From: Corallochytrium limacisporum
Lineage: Eukaryota > Opisthokonta
Assembly (NCBI GenBank): GCA_002811645.1
Contig: PDIP01000015.1
Location: 1 to 64,000 of the forward strand
DNA length: 64,000 nucleotides
Direction of reading: 5' to 3'
In this document: positions 21,005-31,557 of the stretch, piece after piece
How positions within the stretch are numbered: the stretch's first letter is position 1
Layout: each line of letters begins with the position of its first letter
Notes under the pieces: generated by a model
Told to the model about the DNA's origin: nothing
Database searches by the model: none
The model's input: the letters and a program-made list of their open reading frames with translations, nothing else
Made by a program: the position numbers and the translations under genes

Positions 21005-21966
21005 GCTGCTTTCCACGTCTGGCAGAGCCTACCACTGCGTTCTGTGTTTAAACATTCAGAGCAGTCTTACATTGTCCTTCACGGTGACATGTGAGTTCTC
21101 TAATACCTGAATTAGAGAGGTCGTCAACAGTCAAACGTCAATTTCCCGCGGCCCGGTGATGCCAGGTCTAGTACTGTGGATATGATGGTTGCGATCGGTT
21201 CCCATTGAAGAAGAACGCAGAAAGACCAGATCCCACCCACATCACGGGGCCCGCCCAAGGGAAAGTCTCACTGTTTTTCTTATTTTCGCTCTTTTTGGGC
21301 CCCACTTTCATACAGTTTCGATCGCTCGGGGCGGTGGCAAACCGTGCAACTAACAAAGCAGCAATGCTACTTGTAAACTGCTCATTGTGAAGGTGACCCG
21401 CAAAAACATACGCAACCAAACCCACCGACAGCTTTTAGGGCAGATGTGACGCAAAGTGGCCTATTGGATAGAACTCCGGGGAGGTCTTGCAAGCACAGCA
21501 AACAAATAAGTACGGTACACTGGTAGTGGTGAAGCACATAGTACTACACCGCTGCCCACACAGTGCGCAGATACCATACTGATGACCTATCGGAAAAATG
21601 TGTGCAACGCATGGCTGCTGCATCGAGCACATAATCAATGTATCCACCATTCCGTGCTCTCTGTCCTTACAGCAAACAGAAACGGACTTAGCTCTGGTAT
21701 ATAAATGGAGAGTGTGGGCAGTAGGCTGCGGGGTTCCCTCAGCTGGTGGAAAGGGAATGGACGAGGCTTTGACACCTAGCGATCACTGCATCAACGAAGA
21801 CTTGCGTACTTCCCCATGTGCAGAAGTTGCCCATCTGAATCGGTACAAGGACATGGAGTATACTGGTACGCCTTCACCGCGGTGGGTTGGCGCGCAAAGG
21901 GACGAAAAGGTGTTCTCCCCGATTCTTCCTTCATTTTCTATTCCGTTCCTTCATTTTCCGTTTTTG

Positions 21967-22011
21967 CCCCCCCCCCCCCCCCCCCCCGGGTCCCGGGGGG
22001 GGGGGGGGGGG
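21967..22011. repeat. poly-C/poly-G palindrome, C21-GGGTCCC-G17
   Basis: Twenty-one consecutive C are followed by GGGTCCC and then seventeen G. It is the longest of a series of C-run/G-run junctions in intergenic parts of this window. The strands could form a hairpin, i-motif or G-quadruplex structures. Exact run lengths may be unreliable because homopolymers are error-prone. Confidence 0.85.
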
Positions 22012-22056
22012 TTGGCACCCAACGACGGCAGGGAGGCGGTGGAGCGAGTGCGGCGG

Positions 22057-22114
22057 GGCAGGGCAAAAGGGAGGCAAAATAGAAATAAAAACTGGCTCTA
22101 CGTTTTGCCCTGCC
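22057..22114. repeat. 12-bp inverted repeat with 34-bp loop
   Basis: GGCAGGGCAAAA at 22057-22068 is mirrored exactly by TTTTGCCCTGCC at 22103-22114. It lies 46 bp after the long poly-C/poly-G palindrome. There is no open frame, and its function is unknown. Confidence 0.6.
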
Positions 22115-22974
22115 ACCCTCACCCCCGGGAAGGGAACTTTCATTCCCGGTTCCCATAAAGAGTAAGGCCACTGACTAAGCGGAGGCAAATGGCAAAGCCA
22201 TGTCCCCACACCACCACCGTGCCAGGCAGAAAAGGAAGAGCAAAATTTTCTTCTTCCGTTCTGTTTTGTCCCGGGCTTTGGTCCCCCCGGAAGGTCACCG
22301 AAAGCTCTATAGTGAATGTACTAATGCTTCGGCGCAAGATGAAATAAGTTGGTGTGCTCCACCCTTTTTTCCCAAACACAAATTGGTCCGCTGTGACTGG
22401 GACCCAGCCCATTGGTATCTCCGAGCCATTTCTTTCCATTCATTTACTACCGGCTCTGGGATTTATTGTGAAACCTCCCTCCCTCTCCGCTTCCAAAGAT
22501 TACAAAGAAAAGAGGGACCCCAAATGAAGGCCTCGTCCCATCTCCCCAGGGCAAAAGGGCCACCCAAAAAGGCGAAGAAGAAAAAAGGAAACGAAGCAGG
22601 AAAAAAAAAGTTACGCTGGCAGGGCGCTGGTGGCATCTGCTGCTGCGGGGCGGGGCAAATAAAAAGGAAGGAAAGGAAGGGAGGAAGGAAGGGAGGGGGG
22701 GGGAAGGGGCGGGGCGCCTAATGTACGATAGTTGGAGAGGTATCAATTTATTGTAGCACTGCAGCACGGTGGCGGGTCCTGAGGCCCCCGAAAAGGGGGA
22801 AGCGGAAGAGGCCCCCCGGGGGGGGGGTTGGGCCCTTTAGAAAGGGAAAAGAAGGCGACGACTGAAAAGGGGGGCCAAATTTTGTTTCTTTTTAAAAGAA
22901 AAAAGTGAGGCAAAAAGTAAACACCACCAACCAGCCCACCCGACAACACCCAACACCCCCCCCCCCCCGGGGAC

Positions 22975-23108
22975 AGAGGCACCCGGACCGTCCCAAAAAT
23001 GGTGGTCCCCCCCCCCNNNNNNNNNNNNNNNNNNNNNNNNNNNNNNNNNNNNNNNNNNNNNNAGAGGCACCCGGACCGTACCAAAAATGGTGGTCCCCCA
23101 CCCCGCGG
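22975..23108. repeat. direct repeat flanking a 46-N assembly gap
   Basis: The unit AGAGGCACCCGGACCGT followed by CCAAAAATGGTGGTCCCC occurs at 22975 and again at 23063, with one base difference. Both copies end in a run of C. The N tract at 23017-23062 sits between them. It is likely a collapsed or unresolved minisatellite, so the true length here is unknown. Confidence 0.85.
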
Positions 23109-25107
23109 GGGGGGGGGGGTTTGGGTATGTCGCGGTGCTTCCGAATCGTTACGCGCACACCCGGAAGGCAAACTCTTACTAACCGAGGGAAAGTGCAGCT
23201 CGGGAGAGGCGCTCGGTCAGGAGGTGGAGCAGGTGATATACTGCTCGTGCCAAGTGGCGACCCTTGTCTTTTAAGGCCACCGTCAACATTACTTCAGGTA
23301 TGGGCCAAAGTGCAAGCTCACGGACGACGGGTTGGCCGGCCGCCTTTGCAGGTTTAATCGGACCATATGTCCTTCCTCCCCCCTTCCCCTTTGCGGCACC
23401 TACTGTTGCCCACTGTGTTCTCTACGTTGCGGAGTTGCCGTGCAGCAGCGGGCCTAGCGGTGTCACTCACTCTTGGGCTCCTCCGCGCGTACCCCAATTC
23501 TCTTCTCTGCCTCTTTTCCTGTGACCCTGGGTCAACTCTCAGCCTTGGTCTTAATTACAAATAATGATATGATTAGGTTTATCAGTTATATGGGACGAGG
23601 GAGACGGATGAAACAGGCGCAGCAGCGAAATTGGTGGTGGTGTTTCCCCTGGGGGGCTTGGAAATACAATTCGGCCAATCAGTGTCCCGGAATTGTGCCA
23701 GTGAGCCAATGAACCTTCGACTTTCGTTTCGATGTTCAAAAAATGCGTCTGGGACTAGAGGACCGGTCGTTGTGGGCGAAGGGGACGGGGTTCCATACGT
23801 TCACTATGAACAGAGCCCCTACGTTGGGACCCGGGGAGATATGGAAAGTCCCCCCCCCTCCCTCCTTCCCTCTTGTCTCCCTCATCACAAATCGACTGTA
23901 GTCTGACCGATAGGTCCTCGGGTTCGAGCAGCGCTGTCATGTCATACGTAATCTATCGCCAAACCGTTAGGCTACCAGCGTAGAAACGTCCCCGGGTACG
24001 CAGATCTTTTCCCGTTGGTTATCACACCTCTACGTCTGCACCGGTCGCACGCGCCAAGTTGAAACCCGGTTCCAGTCCGTTCCGTCAGTCGGTAACTATT
24101 GCCGGACAATGGAGCTCTCTTTCGGTTCGGTTTCCGTGCTTCGAGTCCTGCTTCTGCGTTCTGCTGTCCATGCCGGCTCCGTCATTAGGCTGCACCTTCT
24201 CCCATTTGTGTGCGACCCTTCGGCCCGAGTAAAGGCGTGTCATGAGAAGGGACGCGGTACTTTTTGGATGGATTTTGTGTGCTAAGCAGGCCCGTCGTTA
24301 GGTGGTGAGCCAGCACGAAAAAAATACACAGGACGACCACGCAACACGCAGAAGAGCGCAGGAGCAGGGAATAAATTCGAAGGTGCGGCCGCGCGCAAAA
24401 AATATGCATACAAAAACTATGAGCAGCCAGGGCTGCGTGCACTGACTCCCTGCGGTCACCGACCGAGGCGACGTGCCGCTGTGGGTTTGTGCTGCTTGGC
24501 CGACCCGTCGAACGACGACGTGCTACTCTTGGGTGTATTCGGTGGGTAGTCCATATGCGATGACAATCACCTTGTGACTATACGACTTGCTAAAACCTCT
24601 CAAGCCTTTGTCGGTCTGAACATGCCTAGCGAAGACAGTCTGCTGCGGAGGGTCACAGTACCGTATGAGGGAAGAACAGCGGCATTGGCGATGCCATCGC
24701 AGCACCGGTTAAATAATGATAACCCCACCCCTCTGCACGTAGCGGTGGAGTATGCTACGTTCTCAGTGAATAAAAGGTCTCGACGTGGACGAAAGTGACA
24801 TGAGTGGCTCTTTCGTGGGGTTTGGCAACCGCATCAAGTCACAGTGGTCATGTATTGATGGGCTACTTCAGAGACACTACCACTAAGCAAAGATGTGCCG
24901 CCGTATGGCATGTCAGACCAAGAACTTTGCCGGGTACTCAAGACGTAAAGTGTTCGGGCAATCAAACGCGTTTGTCTACACGCAGGTGATACTGGGAACA
25001 CCTGAACAACAGCTTTCGTTTCATTGTATTGATATTGCTTTGTTTAAACGAAGCATAAGACTCGGGGTAATTGGCAGGGCCGGAAACTCCACCTTGTTGA
25101 AGTAATC

Positions 25108-25686
25108 ATGCAGTCGATAAAGTGTGTGGTCGTCGGCGACGGTGCCGTCGGTAAGACCTGTCTGCTGATCTCATATACCACAAATGCATTCCCCGGTGAG
25201 TACATTCCCACCGTATTCGACAACTACTCTGCAAATGTTATGGTTGACGGAAAACCAATTAATCTGGGACTTTGGGATACCGCCGGTCAGGAAGACTACG
25301 ACCGTCTGCGTCCTCTCAGTTACCCTCAGACGGATGTATTCCTCATTTGCTTCTCACTGACTAGTCCTTCATCATTCGAAAATGTTCGGGCGAAATGGCA
25401 TCCGGAAGTCAGGCACCACTGCCCCTCCACACCTTTGATTCTTGTTGGAACTAAGCTCGATCTGCGCGAAGACAAGGAAACCCTCGAGCGCCTGAAAGAG
25501 AAGCGTCTGGCCCCCATTCAGTACCCTCAGGGATTAGCAATGGCCAAGGAGATTGGCGCAGTGAAGTATCTTGAATGCTCCGCTCTGACACAGAAGGGTC
25601 TGAAGACGGTCTTCGACGAAGCCATCCGGGCCGTCCTTCAGCCGGCAAAGCCTGCTCGCAAGAAGAAGAACTGCACTCTGTTGTAG
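25108..25686 (+). CDS. RAC1: Rho-family small GTPase Rac1
   Basis: The 192-residue protein has the same length as animal Rac1 and very few differences from it. It carries the P-loop GDGAVGKT (10-17), switch I with IPTVFD, switch II DTAGQED (57-63), TKLD (115-118), the Rho insert helix and the SAL motif near 158. It ends in a short basic stretch (ARKKKN) and the CAAX box CTLL, predicting geranylgeranylation at C189. Rac1 switches between GDP and GTP forms to drive actin polymerisation through WAVE/PAK effectors and, in many cells, NADPH oxidase. The polybasic tail is weaker than in human Rac1. It lies alone on the plus strand after a 4-kb gene-poor block. Confidence 0.97.
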   Translation: MQSIKCVVVGDGAVGKTCLLISYTTNAFPGEYIPTVFDNYSANVMVDGKPINLGLWDTAGQEDYDRLRPLSYPQTDVFLICFSLTSPSSFENVRAKWHPEVRHHCPSTPLILVGTKLDLREDKETLERLKEKRLAPIQYPQGLAMAKEIGAVKYLECSALTQKGLKTVFDEAIRAVLQPAKPARKKKNCTLL

Positions 25687-26666
25687 ATCAAATTCAAAAT
25701 TTTTCAAATCAACATTTTGTAGGGCATGACATGGTCCCTTGAATAGTGAAGATGTTTCCTCTGGGAGTGCTGTGCGCCGCCTGGGCACTGGAGTTCACCC
25801 GTGTCCAGACAGTGATGGAACCTGCACCGTGTTAAGCTCCTGAAGGATATTCACTAATCATTTTCAAAACCTTGCCATCGGGAAGAATATGCAACTTAAC
25901 GAAGGCTCCTGTATGCTACATTGGCAGGATTCAACCAAAAGTAAAACAAGAAACCAGGATCGAAGTTTCATCCAACCCCTTTTGTCATATTTATCTGTAC
26001 CCGCCTACGTGTCCTCTGTTCCTATTCTGGTTCCTGCGGGGTTAAGAATCGATTGGTCCCAACGTGGACATGTATATAATCATGCTATTTCTACTCTTGA
26101 GGACACCGTCGTGGCAGTGATGATTGTCCCGATGCGCAGCACTCTTGTTTCATTGTCACCAAACGCATCTCTCCCGCTCTCTCCCGCGCTTCGCTCCAGC
26201 TTCGCCCGCAACGGGGCTGATCGGACTACCGGGCCCACTGGCTAGTAATGGTTTCTCCTGGCCTTTCTTTCTGCCTTCCAAGATCGGTCCTTCACCTGCA
26301 CTTCAGTTTCAGTAGCAAATGTATAGCACCGACCCCGCCGCCCCAGGCCCGCTCGATCTCTACAGAGACACCGGGCGTCTCGCGGTCTTTTTCCCCGGTG
26401 GAGCCTGTTCCAAGTTGAAGGGCCTGCTGTTATTATTCCGAAAATAGAATGTGTGTCGATGTTAATTCAGTTTCTCAACTCCACTTTTAGTATCTCAATT
26501 CTTGAACTGTCGCTTGCATTTACCTGCTTGTAATCTGCGTCTGCTGCAAAAGGTTCTTGAAACTAAAAAACCGGCACACGGAGGACAGACCACTGTCAAA
26601 CACTTTCCGAAGCTGAGAACGAAATCTGTTGTAGCTGGTTCGTCCGTGAAACCCAAGTACCCAAAT
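25687..26666. other. intergenic, no gene seen
   Basis: This 980-bp stretch separates two plus-strand genes. It includes the Rac1 3' region and the promoter of the RanBP3-like gene. Only short frames without homology occur. The open frame of the next gene extends upstream to 26502 without a conserved domain. Confidence 0.5.
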
Positions 26667-27935
26667 ATGACTACAGACGATAATCCAGCCGTGAAGACAA
26701 CGGCAGCCGAGCCGGCTGTGTCTGGAGAAGATGCTGATGCACAGAAGCCAGAGGAGCCTACTCAAGAGCCTACCCAAGAGCCTACTCAAGATCATACAGA
26801 CGGGCCTCCTCGCAAGAGGGTCGCGGACAGACAACTTCGCAAGGACGAAGAGGAAGAAGATGGTGGTGAAGATCCCACCGGAGAATTCCAGAAGGCAAGT
26901 GCTGAAGAGTTAGCTACACGGAAACGGTTGACGGCAAAGCGGTCAAAGCCTGCAGAATCGGAAGCGGCAGAAGTGGCAGATACAGCAGAGAGAAAGGATG
27001 TGGAGCCGCCCAAGCCGGCATTTACTGGTTTCAAGTTTGGATCAGGCCTTAGTTCTGGTGCGTCGGCCTCTAGCGGTGGCGGTCTGTTCAGTGCAGCTGC
27101 AAGCTCATTCCATGGCAAGTCAGGATTCGGTGGCTTTGGCACCGGATCTGCAACGTCTGCAAAGCCGGCTCCAGGGTTTGGTGGCCATACATTTGGAAAG
27201 GCGGCCGACGGCGAGAGCAAAGATGCGGGAGAAAAACCTACTGGCTTCTCTGGTTTTGGAGCTCTTGCGGAGCAGAATAAGAGCACAGGGTTCACATTCA
27301 GCTTCAAGAAGCCAGAAACAGAGTCATCCAAGGTGTTTGGTGAAGCCAGCGGCGACAAGGCGGAAGGAGACGAAGTTGGTGACGGGGACGGTGCCACAGA
27401 TGCGGACGACTTCAATAGCAAGCTATTCACATCTAATGTTCAGCCCATTTTACCGGAAGTCGAGACCAAGACGGGGGAAGAGGATGAAGTGAATATGCTG
27501 CAGATCAGTCGTGCTAAACTGTACCGTCTGGAAGCCAGTGACGAAAGCTCCAGTGCGGAAGAGAAAGACGCACCACAGGAAGGCGCTGAGAAGGAGGACG
27601 GTAGCAAGGCAGATCAGAATGGCAAGAAGGCAAACGGCAATGCTCCGGAGACATGGAAGGAAAAGGGAGTTGGCATCCTCCGGATCAATAAACTAACTGA
27701 TACTGACGGCAGTGCGGCTCGGGTTGTCATGCGCAAGTCTGGTACAATGCAACTGCTCCTGAACATGCGCATCTGGAGCGGTATGAAGGTTTCGGAGGTT
27801 TCCGCAAAGTCTACGTCGGTCGGAACAGTGGTGCCAGAGACTGGGAAGACGGAACTGTACCTGTTTAACATGGCCAAGGCAGACACGGAATCATTCCGAC
27901 GCACACTCCGTCACGCCATCTCCAAGGCGAAGTGA
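26667..27935 (+). CDS. FG-repeat protein with RanBP1-type domain (RanBP3/Nup50/Yrb2-like)
   Basis: From the ATG at 26667 the product has 422 residues. An acidic N-terminus includes four EPTQ-type repeats, followed by RKRVADRQLRKDEEEED, a likely nuclear localisation signal. The middle (about 115-245) has scattered FG motifs (FGSG, FGGFG, FGGH, FGAL, FSFKKPE). The last 125 residues form a Ran-binding domain with the hallmark KEKGVGILRINK, ARVVMRKSGTMQLLLN and ELYLFNMAKAD. Yrb2, Nup50 and RanBP3 share the FG-plus-RanBD layout and act as RanGTP-binding cofactors in nuclear export or pore transport. Which orthologue this is cannot be decided by eye; I favour RanBP3/Yrb2. It is convergent with phosphoserine phosphatase, 185 bp between stops. 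Confidence 0.88.
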   Translation: MTTDDNPAVKTTAAEPAVSGEDADAQKPEEPTQEPTQEPTQDHTDGPPRKRVADRQLRKDEEEEDGGEDPTGEFQKASAEELATRKRLTAKRSKPAESEAAEVADTAERKDVEPPKPAFTGFKFGSGLSSGASASSGGGLFSAAASSFHGKSGFGGFGTGSATSAKPAPGFGGHTFGKAADGESKDAGEKPTGFSGFGALAEQNKSTGFTFSFKKPETESSKVFGEASGDKAEGDEVGDGDGATDADDFNSKLFTSNVQPILPEVETKTGEEDEVNMLQISRAKLYRLEASDESSSAEEKDAPQEGAEKEDGSKADQNGKKANGNAPETWKEKGVGILRINKLTDTDGSAARVVMRKSGTMQLLLNMRIWSGMKVSEVSAKSTSVGTVVPETGKTELYLFNMAKADTESFRRTLRHAISKAK

Positions 27936-28120
27936 TTGCCCGTTCATTGAATCGAATGTATACATTATAAAGAAAACTTTGAGCTAGCAATTAAAGCCCC
28001 TAGCGTCATTGTTCTGGAAAGACTTACTATCGTGAAAACTATGGACTCGGTGATCAAAATTTCCATTGGTTTCTTTATTCCAGGTTAGCATTTGGATGGT
28101 AAGCGACTGTTATCTGTTTG

Positions 28121-28834
28121 CTACGCGGTCCTTTGTAGATCTTTCAACAGGGCCTCAAAGTCAGTGCACCACAAGTCAGCCCCAGCTTTAACCTTTTCGC
28201 GCACCTGGTTGCCACCATAGCCAATGAACAGTTTTGCGGGAGGACGAGCCTCCATGTCTGTGGCGCCGTCGCCAACCATGATCACGACTGAGTGGCCTTT
28301 TGAATCAATAATGGACTGAAGGGCTTTCGGCTTACCCCCACTGCGGCTGGTAGGCTCACTCTCGTCAAAACCCTTGTAAGAGCCATCTTCGTTAAATAGC
28401 AAATTGTTCGCATGTACATTCCCCTTAGGAATGTTCAACACTTCGGCCAAGGGATTGATCATCTGCCTGAACCCGCCAGACACAAGGTGCACGTCTTTAC
28501 CTTCTTCTTGGAAGTACTTTATGATCTCGGGAATACCGGGACTGAACTGCAGGGGGGTGGCATCCAAACATGCCTGTACCTGCTGATGAGATGGCTTCAT
28601 GAGCTCGAGACGCGCGGCCAGAGCCTCCTGGAATGTTGTGTCACCACCCATTGCCTTGGCCGTCCATGCAGCCACCGCTTCGCCAGCTCCTACGCTCTCA
28701 GCGAGGACGTCAATCCCTTCCTCCCGTACGACGGTGGAATCAACGTCAAAGCAAATACAGTGACTTTCACGAATTATTTTGAGTGCCTCTTCCAGGGTAG
28801 GCTTTCCAGTCTGTACATCCGTGTGTGGTGCCAT
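28121..28834 (-). CDS. PSPH: phosphoserine phosphatase
   Basis: The 237-aa HAD-family protein matches eukaryotic PSPH along its length. Motif I is DVDST at 30-34 (nucleophile D30, acid D32), motif II is the serine in LVSGGF, and motif IV is GDGATDMEA. EEGIDVLAE is the substrate-specificity segment of the cap. It catalyses the last step of serine biosynthesis, phosphoserine to serine. A second in-frame ATG at 28897 would add 21 residues with several Arg and one acidic residue (MYYQLIGFLARVRLRLID), which could be an organellar presequence. I chose the shorter start because the conserved domain begins just after it. Confidence 0.95.
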   Translation of the reverse strand: MAPHTDVQTGKPTLEEALKIIRESHCICFDVDSTVVREEGIDVLAESVGAGEAVAAWTAKAMGGDTTFQEALAARLELMKPSHQQVQACLDATPLQFSPGIPEIIKYFQEEGKDVHLVSGGFRQMINPLAEVLNIPKGNVHANNLLFNEDGSYKGFDESEPTSRSGGKPKALQSIIDSKGHSVVIMVGDGATDMEARPPAKLFIGYGGNQVREKVKAGADLWCTDFEALLKDLQRTA

Positions 28835-29585
28835 AATTCCCCAGTCTATTAACCTCAGTCGAACCCTGGCCAAGAAACCGATCAGTTGATAATACATCAC
28901 TTATCCACACGACTACGGAAAACGTCATGCACGCGTGATTTAATTGTCACTCCTGTTGACTTCAAAATACCCGTTTGCTTCCCAAACCAAATCAATCCGT
29001 TTGCTGGAAACAGTGGAGAGCGCACTGATGTCCGATCGATTTCACGGGCCCTTCGGGAACCCACGAGTCCCCCCCCTTCCCCCTGGGTGTTTCGCGAGTC
29101 CCCTGGTCTGGCCCCCACCACCCCCCTCCCTCCTCCTCCTCGTCGTCCGAGGCCGTACGAGGAAGGCTAATTTTACCCGGGGCCGAGAGTAATTTTTGCC
29201 CGGGGCCGCATTCACGATCGCGTGTTCCGTACCCCCCCCCCCCGGGGGGCCAGCTGGCTTTGACGGGCAGCAGTACCGAAGGTAGGGGAAATATTTCCCC
29301 TCCTCGATTTGGCTTCCCGGGCCACTGGTCAACGGAGGGCCGGTCGGAGGCGACCCGGCAACAGGGGAAGACGGGCCGCCAGTGAGTTTTCTTTGGAGGT
29401 ATGGCCGGGCGGGCCGTTTTATGACCCGGGCGTGCGGACGGCCATCTTGCCGATGTCCATTGCGGTGGACCTGGCAATAGCTAATTGCTCTCCGTGGGTT
29501 CTTTAAGTTTCTACTGGTGTTTAAATACTAGTAGATTTGAAGAAATACCTGACATGCTCATTGTGCATTGCTGTCGGTTCTGGGC
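28835..29585. promoter_or_regulatory. divergent intergenic region, PSPH/monooxygenase
   Basis: This 751-bp GC-rich spacer separates two divergent genes. It contains C14-G6 at 29232-29251, two copies of CCCGGGGCCG near 29176-29209, and an upstream ORF for the monooxygenase. No other coding signal is seen. Confidence 0.45.
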
Positions 29586-29589
29586 ATGA
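29554..29589 (+). promoter_or_regulatory. 11-codon upstream ORF overlapping monooxygenase start
   Basis: An ATG at 29554 opens an 11-codon frame ending in TGA at 29587-29589. The stop overlaps the monooxygenase ATG at 29586 as ATGA. Whether it lies within the transcript is not known from sequence. The arrangement would allow termination-reinitiation control. Confidence 0.45.
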
Positions 29590-31442
29590 AAGCTGTCAGG
29601 ATGATAGAACCTTTCCCTCGCCACGTCGCCATAATCGGCGCTGGACCGTCCGGTCTTTGCGTGGCAAAGTACCTTCTGGAATACGGTCCTAACGACATTG
29701 AGGTAGTTATTTATGAGGTTGAGTCCGAATTGGGCGGAACATTTCGGTATCGCACCTACGAAGGTGGAGAACTGGTGTCGTCCAAACAGCTGACTTCTTA
29801 CTCAGATTTTCGGTTCCCCCTTGAGCAGAATGATCATGTTCCGGTTGAGGTATATGTCGACTATCTCCTCGCGTATGCCAAAACATTTAACGTATACGAC
29901 AAGATCCATTTCCGCACGGAAGTGATCTCCGTGCGCAAGCACTTGTCGACTCAGGACAGCAATAGTATTTATCGGGTAAGGACCCGGGGTGTGGACGGCG
30001 TTGAGAGGGAGCAGATCTTTGATGCCGTTGCTGTATGCAGTGGTCTGCACTTCTATCCGTATATCCCCAAGATTCCTAACAACAACTACGATGGACAGGT
30101 GATCCACAGCTCTGACTACAAGCAGAAATCTGAGTTCCACGGCAAGCGGGTCCTGATTGCCGGCACTGGCGAGACAGCCATGGACTTGATCGCTGATGCA
30201 TGTGGTGAGGATGAGACAGACACAGTGACCCTGAGCGCCAAACAAGGATGGCTCTCTTTCCCGAGGCAGTTCCCCGGCTTCCGCACCTTTTGGGGTTGGA
30301 AGACCGACGGGGATTTGCCAATTGACACGGTCATTTCCAATCTGTTTGAGAACGCGTATGTCCACCGGTGGAATCGTCAGCACCACATGCGCTGGCATTT
30401 TAGTGATTTCTTCGTGCGCAGGACCCTGGGTGTGCTCACTGGAACCACAGCAGGCTGCGGGCAGTGGGTTGGCCAGGTGGAGAAGCCTGGACGGGCGTAC
30501 AATATCCTCAACAAATCCACACGTGCTATGCCCTATCTGAACAAGGGCCACAAGCAGAAGTACTTTACGGAACGCTTCGTCGAACTCGACGTTCCCGATC
30601 CCGACCGCAAAGCGTACATGAAGCCCAGAATTGCCAGTCTCGGTCCTGGCCGAACAGTGGAGTTTGTGGACGACTCCCTGGGACACTATGATCTGGTCGT
30701 GCTGGCTACAGGCTACCAGCCGAAGTTTCCCTTCCTGTCGGGCACAGAAGCCACTGATCGTGACATGCGCATGATTTGCAATCGCAATGAGCCCAAACTC
30801 GGCTTCTTTGGGTTTATCCGTCCCGGTGTAGGTGCCATCCCCCCTATGGCGGAAATGCAGGCCATGTGGTGGATCCAGGTGCTTCGAGGGGAGGTTAAAC
30901 CCGAATACCTTGAGCCCGAGTACTTCCACCTCGACCTGGGCGACAATCGTCGCATCGACTACGGTGTCGACTACTCCTCTTACGTCTACGGGCTTGCCAA
31001 AGATATGGGTGCAACACCAACCATTTGGGAGCTGGTAACCATGCGGATGGGCTTCTGGGAGACAGCCAGCTTCATCCTCGGACCCGCTTTTCCCGCTTAT
31101 TTCCGTATGAAAGGTCCGTTCTACAATGAACAATGCCGCGACGTGGTCACGGGAGAGCTTTGGGAAGTCATCACCCGTCGTGGCTTTGCCGGAAACTTTT
31201 TCATGGCCATCATTCCCATCATGTTCTATGGACCGGTTAACATTGCCCTATTCATCATAGAGTACGTGCTGAGCACCTTTGCCTTAGTTTCGTGGAAGCC
31301 GGATACCTTCAACCCAAATCTGCGCAAGTACAAGGCCGTGCCCCGGCCTGGCAGCAAGTCCAAATCTGTCGCCAATGGCACCCATAAATTCAATGGTTCC
31401 TACTCGATGAGTGCTCCCAATGGTAGAGTCCAGGCGGCCTAA
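29586..31442 (+). CDS. flavin-containing monooxygenase-like protein
   Basis: From the ATG at 29586 this encodes 618 residues; another in-frame ATG follows five codons later. The FAD Rossmann motif GAGPSG is at 18-23. YDGQVIHSSDY (168-178) matches the FMO signature FxGxxxHxxxY with Tyr for the first Phe, and lacks the W-P ending of Baeyer-Villiger enzymes. The NADPH site reads AGTGETAMD (192-200), where FMOs usually have GxGNSGxD. ATGY lies at 374-377. A hydrophobic segment near 540-570 (FFMAIIPIMFYG, VNIALFIIEYVL) predicts C-terminal membrane anchoring, as in animal FMOs. The enzyme should oxygenate soft nucleophiles with NADPH and O2; the substrate is unknown. It is longer than human FMOs (about 535). 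Confidence 0.88.
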   Translation: MKAVRMIEPFPRHVAIIGAGPSGLCVAKYLLEYGPNDIEVVIYEVESELGGTFRYRTYEGGELVSSKQLTSYSDFRFPLEQNDHVPVEVYVDYLLAYAKTFNVYDKIHFRTEVISVRKHLSTQDSNSIYRVRTRGVDGVEREQIFDAVAVCSGLHFYPYIPKIPNNNYDGQVIHSSDYKQKSEFHGKRVLIAGTGETAMDLIADACGEDETDTVTLSAKQGWLSFPRQFPGFRTFWGWKTDGDLPIDTVISNLFENAYVHRWNRQHHMRWHFSDFFVRRTLGVLTGTTAGCGQWVGQVEKPGRAYNILNKSTRAMPYLNKGHKQKYFTERFVELDVPDPDRKAYMKPRIASLGPGRTVEFVDDSLGHYDLVVLATGYQPKFPFLSGTEATDRDMRMICNRNEPKLGFFGFIRPGVGAIPPMAEMQAMWWIQVLRGEVKPEYLEPEYFHLDLGDNRRIDYGVDYSSYVYGLAKDMGATPTIWELVTMRMGFWETASFILGPAFPAYFRMKGPFYNEQCRDVVTGELWEVITRRGFAGNFFMAIIPIMFYGPVNIALFIIEYVLSTFALVSWKPDTFNPNLRKYKAVPRPGSKSKSVANGTHKFNGSYSMSAPNGRVQAA

Positions 31443-31557
31443 AACCCACCAAGAACCAAGAAAGATTCCATCGTTGACATAGTATGTATTTCTGTATAAC
31501 GTGGTTAGACACGACTTTGTTTTCTGTTTGTTAATACGAATTATTGGTTCCCCTAGA

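Larger units (their letters stand above)
21005..25107. other. 4.1-kb gene-poor, G/C-homopolymer-rich region with assembly gap
   Basis: No convincing gene lies between MPI and Rac1. The block includes long poly-C/poly-G palindromes, a GGAAGGAAG-type purine tract near 22660-22710, a TATATAAAT motif at 21698-21706, a hairpin-forming inverted repeat at 22057-22114, and an assembly gap flanked by direct repeats. The last 1.1 kb presumably holds the Rac1 promoter. Confidence 0.6.

Noticed and set aside
29802-31133. 443-aa open frame antisense to the monooxygenase
   Set aside because: The plus strand encodes a clear FMO-like enzyme; the antisense frame is open because of codon bias and shows no domain.
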